A DNA stretch of 64,000 nucleotides. Source: Sorex araneus. Taxonomy: Eukaryota; Chordata; Mammalia; Eulipotyphla; Soricidae. The position numbers and the translations under genes were made by a program. Under the pieces are notes generated by a model. That model did no database searches and was not told where the DNA came from. It saw only the letters and a program-made list of their open reading frames with translations. The stretch spans positions 99,559,552-99,623,551 of the forward strand of contig NC_073313.1 in assembly GCF_027595985.1 (NCBI RefSeq). The letters are read 5' to 3'. Position 1 is the stretch's first letter, and every line of letters begins with the position of its first letter. Below, one piece after another: positions 57,111 through 64,000 of the stretch.

Positions 57111-57620
57111 AGTTTCTGTATCAAGTCATCTGTTTTTGGACATGAATTGTTTTCACATTTTAACTATTTTGAATAGTGCTACAATGAACATAGGAGCAGA
57201 ACTGTCTTTTATGATTAGAGTTTTGGGGCCCTTAGTATAAATGCCAAGAAATCAAGTTTCTGGATTTTATGGAAGCTCAGTTCTTAATTTCTTCATTTAT
57301 TTATGGGAGGAGCAGTTGGGGCAACACCCTACAATACTCAGGCTTACTCCTAGCTCCTTGTTTACGAAGTACTCCTAGTGGTACGCAGGGGACCATATGA
57401 GATGCCTGGGATCAAAGCCAGGATAGTGCCCTATCCACTGTACTATCTCTATAGACCCAATTCTTAGTATTTTAGAAGTGCCATATTGTTTTTAAAGGGT
57501 TAAAACAGTTGCCATTCCCACCATCAATAGATGAGAGTTTGTTTTTTGCCATATGCATGCCAACACTAATTGTTTTTGTTCATTTTGAAGTTTGCTCAGC
57601 TTCATTGATGTGAGATATCT
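57111..57620 (-). mobile_element. Old L1 3' region (minus), with a SINE
   Basis: Reversed ORF2 C-terminal sequence (AATAGTGCTACAATGAACAT, TGCCATTCCCACCATC) on either side of a degenerate SINE at 57305-57460. Confidence 0.6.
57305..57460 (-). mobile_element. Degenerate SOR-type SINE in old L1
   Basis: CAATACTCAGGCTTACTCCT and GGGGACCATATGAGATGCCT follow the reverse SINE order. Confidence 0.7.
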
Positions 57621-57624
57621 TTTT

Positions 57625-59935
57625 TTCAAATTTTCATTACATTAATACCCACAGCAGACAGAGACATTTCTTTAAAAAAAAGCTTCGAACCAAACTCCTT
57701 GATGAACAATGATGCAGAAATACTCAACAAAATATTAGCAAACAGAATCCAATAGCGTATAAAAAGTAATACATCAAGATCGAGTGGAATTTACCCAGGG
57801 ATGCAAGTATGGTTCAACACAGACAAATTAATATAATGCACCACATCAGTAAAAGGAAAGATAAAAATCTTATGATCATATCATGCAATGCAGAGGAAGC
57901 TTTGACAAGATTTAACATTTATTTATAATAAAAGCGTTTAACAAAATAGGAATGGAAGGGACCCTCCGATAACAAGCCCATAGCAAATATTATTCTTTTT
58001 TAAAATTTTTTAATTAGTGAATTACTGTGAGGTACAGTTACAGACTTACAAATTTTCATGTTTGCATTTCAGTCATACAATGGTCGAATGCCCATCCCTC
58101 CACCAGTGCCCATTTTCCACCACCAATGGTCCCAGCAACCCTCCCACCACCCCCACCCTGTCCTCCCCCCACCCCACCCCGCCTCTGTGGCAGGGAATTC
58201 GCTTTTGCTCTCTCTCTCTCTCCTTTTGGTGTTGTGGTTAGCAGCAAATATTATTCTTAATGGTGAAAAACTTAAAGCATTCCCACTGAGATCAGGTACA
58301 AGGCAAGAATGTCCACTATCTTCACTCTTATTCAACATTGTATTGGAAATCCTAGCAACAGCAATAAAGCAAGAAAAGGAAATCAAAGGGTTAAAAGTGG
58401 GAACAGAAGAATTCAAATTAGTTCTATTTGAGGATGACATATTATACATAGAAGACCCAAAAGTGTCCATACAAAAAAACCTTCTAGAAACCATAGACTA
58501 ATACAGCAAAACCACTGGCTGCAAAGTCAATACACAAAGCTTGGTCACATTCTTATAATAAAATGATTCAGAAGAAAAAGAGATGAAATAATCTATCCCA
58601 TTTAAAACAGTGTCCAAGAACATCAAGTACCTAGGAATCAACTTGACAAAAGAAGTGGGAGAACTATATCATGAAAACTTTGAAACACTTAAGAAATATA
58701 AAAAGATTTTCGGAAATGGAAAATATTCCATGCATTTGGATTGGAAGAATCAAAATGACTATCCGACCTAAACTACTATATATATTCAATGCAACCCCTA
58801 TTTAAAATTCAAACGACATTCTTCAAGGACTTAAAACAGACCATTATAAAGTTTGTATGGAATCATAAGACTCCAAATAGCCAAAACTATATTGAAAGAT
58901 AAGAAAATGTGGGGGGTATCTCATTATCTGCATAGCTTGACATTATACTATAAAGTCATAATGATCAAAACTGCATGGTATTGAAATAAAGACAAGACTC
59001 CCTGACCAGGAATAAGGATGAACTCCCTAACCAATGGATAAGAATATAATATCCAAGGACAGACACTTCCCCCCACACACATATAGTCAGCTAATATTTG
59101 ACAAAGGACCTGAGGGCATGAAATGTAGTAGACAACCTCTTCAACAAATGGTGCTGGCAAAACTGGATAACCACATGCAAAATTTTAAAATTGGATCCAT
59201 ATCTTACACTTTACACAAAAGTCAATTCAAAGTGGATTAAAGACCTTAAGATCAGAACACAAGCTATAAAATACATTAAGGAAAATATGAGCAGAACACT
59301 CCAACGTTTGGACATCAAAGGTGTCTCCAGTTAAACAACACCACTGAAAAAGGTGACATAAATAAAAATTATTTTTAATTTGAAGTAATTATTTCAATTT
59401 AAAGAGTTTCTACATGCAAAAGAAACATAAGCTGAAACTGAAAGGCAGCTAAGTTAACGGGAAAAAATATCTGCCATCAACCATTCAGATAAAGGGTTGA
59501 TATCCAGGATATGTAAAGCACTCACAAAAATCAACAACAAAGTCCATAAACCCCATCAAAAATGAGGAGAGGTAATCAACAGACACTTTTCTGAGGAAAA
59601 CCAACATATAACCAACAGGCATATGAGCAAGTGTTTATTATCACTTATCAGTGAAATCCAAATCAAGAAAACAATAGATAGCAGTGACAATGCTACATAT
59701 CAAAAATACTATGAACTATCTGTGTTGGTGGGGGTGTGATGGAAACTCTCAGTCACTTCTGCTGGAAAGTGAATTAAACCCCTATAATTAAACCCCTGAT
59801 TAAACCCCTATGAAAAACAGTATGGTTCTCAGTAAACTTAAACTGAGCTTACATAGGATCTCCAAATTCCACTTTGGGGCATTTACCGCCAGGATACAAA
59901 AAACATTCATTCAAAATAACAACTGTTTATTTTTT
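57625..59935 (+). mobile_element. Old L1 ORF2, reverse transcriptase to C-terminus
   Basis: RT landmarks: ACTCAACAAAATATTAGCAA near 57722, AGATCAGGTACAAGGCAAGA near 58289, and a degraded FADD site (FEDD) near 58427. ORF2 C-terminal sequence follows to about 59935. A young L1 3' end is inserted at 57998-58242. Confidence 0.78.
57998..58242 (-). mobile_element. Young L1 3' end inserted in old L1
   Basis: About 245 bp of reversed L1 terminus and 3' UTR lies between perfect copies of AGCAAATATTATTCTT (57982-57997 and 58243-58258). The host L1 sequence is continuous once it is removed. Confidence 0.92.
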
Positions 59936-60127
59936 TGAAGTAAATAGATTTTATTTAGAGGTTTCTGAGGGAAGGAGGAAGGGATAAGTGGGAGAGAGAA
60001 TAGTGAAAATAATACGCTCAAGAGAGAATGCGGGCTTCTCCAAAGGTGGAGGAAACCCCTACACATAACCGAGCTTTAGACACAGAAGTTAAGAACCACT
60101 TTTTAAATTAAAGTTTTTATAAAATTA
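59936..60127 (-). repeat. Insertion of unknown type with poly(A) signal (minus)
   Basis: The flanks are L1, but this segment is not. Read minus it has CTCTCTTGAGCGTATTATTT, a C/T-rich stretch and AAATAAAATC near its 3' end, which resembles an LTR U5 end or a transcript 3' end. TTTATTT-like sequence occurs on both sides. Confidence 0.45.
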
Positions 60128-60687
60128 AACTATTATTTATTGCAGCACTCAGTACAATTACTAAGACTTGAATCAACATAAATGTCCAATAACAGGTCAG
60201 TGGGTCCTGAAGTTCTGGTATACATGCACAAAAGACTACTATACATCAGTAAGGAATGATGAAATCATGCAATTTGCTGCATTATGAATGAAACTGGAAG
60301 ATATAATGCTAAACAAAGTAAGCTAGAAGTATACATACATAGTGATTTCGCTTATCTGTGGTATTTTAACTGGATAAGGAAATGCAATGCTTTAAAGAAG
60401 GCATGCTTATATCACCCTTATTCCCAAAGTATAAGAAGGAAAAGGAAAAATAGTGAGTGGAGTGCGGGAAAAAACAAGAAATATGAGTAGCAAGAGATGG
60501 TAAGGGTCCAGATATATCAGTGGTGTTAAAGAATGACAGAGCTAAATATCCAAACCATATCAACTAGACTGAAATCATAAGACCCAAACTTAAATAAACA
60601 AACTAAAAAGGTACATGCCAAGATGGCAGTCTAGATTGAAATTATGAGACTTAAAATTCAGTAAACTAACTAAAAAAGGTGTATGTT
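60128..60687 (+). mobile_element. Older shrew L1 3' end (subfamily II)
   Basis: TTATTGCAGCACTCAGTACA, AATGAAACTGGAAGATATAA and GATAAGGAAATGCAATGCTT match the 11640-12185 type. The young L1 at 60702 is inserted in its tail and the tail resumes at 63059. Confidence 0.65.
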
Positions 60688-60701
60688 AAAATGGCAAGCT
60701 A

Positions 60702-63044
60702 ATCTACCACGAACCTATGGCAAGCATTATCATCAATGGAGAAAAACTAAGGGCCTTTCCTCTAAGATCGGGGACAAGACAAGGATGCCCACACTCACCA
60801 CTTCTCTTTAATATAGTACTGGAAGTATTAGCAATAGCCATCAGGCAAGAAAAAGATATTAAGGGGATTCAGATCGGAAAGGAAGAAATCAAGATCTCAC
60901 TATTCGCAGATGATATGATACTATACCTAGAGAAGCCTAAAAGCTCTAGTAAGAAACTCTTAGAAACAATTGACCTGTACAGTAAAGTCGCAGGCTATAA
61001 AATCAATACCCAAAAATCCATGGCCTTCCTATATGCAAACAATGAGACAGAGGAAAGGGACATGAAAAAAACAATCCCATTCACAATCGTGCCCCAGAAA
61101 ATCAAATACCTTGGAATCAGCTTAACTAAAGAAGTAAAGGACCTCTACAAAGAAAACTATAAAACGCTACTCCATGAAATAAAAGACGACATGAGGAAAT
61201 GGAAACATATCCCCTGCTCATGGATAGGGAGAATAAACATTGTCAAAATGGCAATACTCCCCAAAGCATTATACAGATTTAACGCGATCCCTATAAGGAT
61301 ACCCATGGCATTCTTCAAAGAAACGGATCAAGCAATCCTGATATTTACATGGAACAATAAACGCCCACGGATAGCTAAAACAATTCTTGGGGAAAAGATG
61401 ATGGGAGGCATCACCCTCCCCAACCTTAAACTCTACTACAAAGCGGTAACAATTAAAACAGCATGGTACTGGAACAAAGGCAGAGCTGAAGACCAATGGA
61501 ACAGGGTGGAATATCTCTACACACAACCTCAAATGTATAATCATCTAATCTTTGATAAGGGAGCAAGATATGTGAAGTGGAGCAAGGAAAGCCTCTTTAA
61601 CAAATGGTGCTGGCACAACTGGACAACCACATGTAAAAGAATGGGCTTAGACCTCAACCTGACACCATGCACAAAAGTCAGATCAAAATGGATTAAAGAC
61701 CTCAACATCAGACCACAAACCATAAGGTACATTGAAGACAAGGTCAGCAAAACCCTCCACGATATTGAAGATAAAGGTATCTTCAAAGATGACAAGGAAC
61801 TAAGAAATCTAGTAAAAACAGAGATCAACAAATGGGACTACACTGAACTAAAAAGCTTCTGCACCTCAAAAGATACAGTGACCAAAATACAAAGACTACA
61901 GAATAGGAAAGGATATTTACACAATACCCATCAGAGAAGGGGTTGATATCAATGGTATATAAAGCACTGGTTGAACTCTACAAGAAGAAAACATCCAACC
62001 CCATCAAAAAATGGGGCGAAGAAATGAACAGAAACTTTACCAAGGAAGAGATACGAATGGCCAAAAGGCACATGAAAAAGTGCTCTGCATCACTAATCAT
62101 CAGAGAGATGCAGATAAAAACAACCATGAGATATCACATCACACCACAGAGACTAGCACACATCCAAAAGAACAAAAGCAACCGCTGTTGGAGAGGATGT
62201 GGGGAGAAAGGGACCCTTCTACACTGCTAGTGGGAATGCCGACTAGTTCAGCCCTTTTGGAAAACAATATGGACGATTCTCAAAAAACTAGAGGTTGAGC
62301 TCCCAGAGGAGCAAAAAAGTATAGTCGAAATGACATCTGCACTTATATGTTCATCGCAGCACTGTTTAAATAGCCAGAATCTGGAAAAAACCCTAGTGCC
62401 CTAGAACGGATGACTGGTTGAAGAAACTTTGGTACATCTATATAATGGAATACTATGCAGCTGTTAGAAAAAATGAGGTCATGAAGTTTGCATATAAGTG
62501 GATCAGCATGGAAAGTATCATGCTAAGTGAAATGAGTCAGAAAGAGAGAGATAGACATAGAAAGATTGCACTCATCTGTGGAATATAAAATAATAGACTA
62601 GGAGTCTAATACCCAAGAATAGTAGAAATAAGTACTAGGAGGTTGACTCCATGGCTTGGAGGCTGGTCTCTCATTCTGAGCAACTCAGAGAAGGGAGCAC
62701 CAAGTAAAATGTGGTCGGAGGTCATGCGGGGGAGGAGTGACGCGTGCAGAATGTAGACTAGAGACTGAACACAATGGCCGCTCAACACCTTTATTGCAAA
62801 CCACAACACCTAATCAGAGAGAGAGAGAATGAAAGGGAATACCCTGCCATAGTGGCAGTTTGTGGGGGAGACGGGACTGGGGAGGGTAGGAGGGACGCTG
62901 GGTTTACTGGTGGTGGAGAATGGGCACTGGTGAAGGGATGGGTTCTCGAACTTTGTATGGGGGAAACATGAGCACAATAATGTATAAATCTGTAACTGTA
63001 CCCTCATGGTGATTCACTAATTAAAAATAAATAAATAAATAAAT
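60702..63044 (+). mobile_element. Young 5'-truncated L1 with open ORF2 segment
   Basis: The copy runs from ORF2 RT to the 3' terminus and an (AAAT)n tail. AAAATGGCAAGCTA at 60688-60701 and AAAATGGCAGGCTA at 63045-63058 are the target-site duplication (one mismatch). The long open frame and near-identical target-site duplication make it one of the youngest L1s here. Confidence 0.92.
60717..61946 (+). pseudogene. L1 ORF2 fragment, 409 codons open
   Basis: Residues 20-32 read [13 protein letters not shown] and 63-66 are FADD, the catalytic site of L1 reverse transcriptase. The rest is the thumb and downstream ORF2 region. The frame lacks the endonuclease and the front of RT because of 5' truncation, and it stops at 61946 before the ORF2 C-terminus, which continues in another frame (61943-62230). 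It is not a host gene. Confidence 0.92.
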
Positions 63045-63058
63045 AAAATGGCAGGCTA

Positions 63059-63350
63059 GATTGAAATCATGAGACGTAAGATTCAGCAAGCTAACTAAAA
63101 AGGTGTATGACAAGATGTCAGGCTAGACCGAAATCATGGGACCCGAACTTAAACAAACTAAAAAGGTGCATGTCAAGATGGCAGGCTAGGGTGGGAGATT
63201 GGGAAGTAGAGGGAACTGGGAACACTGGTAGAGGGAAGATGAAACAAATGGTGGGACCAGTGATTGAGCATTGTACATTGAAAACCCAGCTATGAATGTC
63301 ATTGTAAATCATGATGCTTTTATTAAAATAAAATTTGGGGAATATAGTTG
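63059..63350 (+). mobile_element. Remaining tail of older L1 (subfamily II)
   Basis: Phrases such as AAGATGGCAGGCTAGGGTGG and GGGAACACTGGTAGAGGGAA, ending TTATTAAAATAAAATTTGG, continue the copy at 60128. A GGCAGGCTAGA...AAATCATG unit is repeated about three times in 63050-63200. Confidence 0.65.
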
Positions 63351-63691
63351 GATTTAAATTTTTTAAAGTCTTAGCTATTATAGATTCTCAAACATAATTC
63401 TACATGAAATTTGGGTCAAAATGAAGTTGCTGTATCAGACCTTTGTGGACTTTGAAGACAACATTTAAGATAGTTAGAGGTTTATATACATATATGAAAG
63501 AATTTTACAGTTTAAAAAATTAAAAAGAAAAAGGCACAAAATGGGCTAAGTATCTAAAGATTTTTAAAAGTAAGTTATAAGTACTTAAGAAAGTATGGCA
63601 AAACTCTCTCAAACTCAGTGTAGGGAAATACATTCTAACCTTGAGTCATGTTCAAAAGGCCACAAAGTAAAATGTGAATCAGTTTGACTGC
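63351..63691. other. No recognisable feature
   Basis: AT-rich sequence without identified repeats or coding frames. Confidence 0.35.
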
Positions 63692-63704
63692 AAAAATATT
63701 GAAC

Positions 63705-63872
63705 ATATGCCAATGATAGCACAGCGGGTAGGGTGTTTGCCTTGCTTGCGGCCAACCCGGGTTCAATTCCCAGCATCCCATATGGTCCCCTGAGCACCGC
63801 CAGGCGTAATTCCTGAGTGCAGAGCCAGGAATAACCCTTGTGCATCGCCGAGTGTGACCAAAAAAAAGCAAA
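63705..63872 (+). mobile_element. SOR-type SINE with 17-bp target-site duplication
   Basis: Forward copy whose first bases (GGGGCTGGAGTG) are replaced by GCCAATG, so the head is slightly 5'-truncated. AAAAATATTGAACATAT is perfect at 63692-63708 and 63873-63889. Confidence 0.9.
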
Positions 63873-63889
63873 AAAAATATTGAACATAT

Positions 63890-64000
63890 ATGGTGACAAT
63901 ACCATAAGAAAATAATAAGGCAACTAGACCCCCAAAGTTAAGTATTTGCAGCATATACCAAATATATAAAGGATTCCATCAATGAAGGAAGAAAAGTTGA
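63890..64000. other. No recognisable feature
   Basis: AT-rich sequence to the window end. Confidence 0.35.

Noticed and set aside
60717-61946. 409-codon open frame as a possible host gene
   Set aside because: It contains the L1 reverse-transcriptase FADD motif and lies between an L1 target-site duplication and tail.

Overview
This is a stretch of mammalian nuclear DNA, almost certainly from a shrew (Sorex or a close relative). The evidence is a tRNA-headed SINE of about 170 bp with a body in the style of the Sorex SOR elements. It recurs on both strands, often with an A-tail and target-site duplications (TSDs). LINE-1 (L1) fragments of several ages fill most of the remaining space. Nothing looks bacterial, phage or plasmid. 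The species call rests on recognising the SINE, not on a search.

The window holds one convincing host gene: a PRAME-family leucine-rich-repeat gene on the minus strand (47873 to 45281). It has three coding exons, good splice sites, matching phases and an uninterrupted 468-codon frame. Its neighbourhood (about 44.1-49.0 kb) is the least repeat-dense part of the window, together with 54.1-54.6 and 55.2-55.9 kb.

Layout: 0.2-9.2 kb, L1 3' ends and SINEs around sequence I cannot identify; 9.2-9.7 kb, a solo LTR; 9.7-13.6 kb, ancient L1 remnants; 13.7-19.6 kb, an old plus-strand L1 with nested SINE and younger L1 insertions; 19.6-25.5 kb, L1 ends, a GC-rich shrew repeat and a 3.7-kb minus-strand L1 with a younger L1 nested in it; 25.5-27.7 kb, an old plus-strand L1; 27.7-28.6 kb, a rearranged retroviral LTR; 29.2-35.1 kb, a near-full-length but dead L1 with GC-rich 5' repeat units; 36.5-43.6 kb, a defective betaretrovirus-like provirus with two LTRs; 43.7-45.0 kb, SINEs; 45.3-47.9 kb, the PRAME-like gene; 49.0-53.5 kb, an L1; 54-56 kb, mostly unassigned sequence plus an L1 fragment and a GC-rich repeat; 56.5-60.7 kb, L1 pieces; 60.7-63.1 kb, a young 5'-truncated L1 with a 409-codon open reverse-transcriptase frame; 63.7-63.9 kb, a SINE.

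The genes here do not form a pathway. The window is a record of retrotransposition: L1 supplied the machinery, two SINE types that appear to share a tRNA-like head but have different bodies used it, and at least two unrelated LTR families are present. Most open frames over 60 codons are translated SINE or L1 sequence. I found no undescribed enzymatic or defence system. The points most worth checking are the intact PRAME-like gene, the provirus that appears to have lost reverse transcriptase but kept the integrase D,D-35-E spacing, the two SINE types, and a composite L1+SINE insertion flanked by a single TSD.
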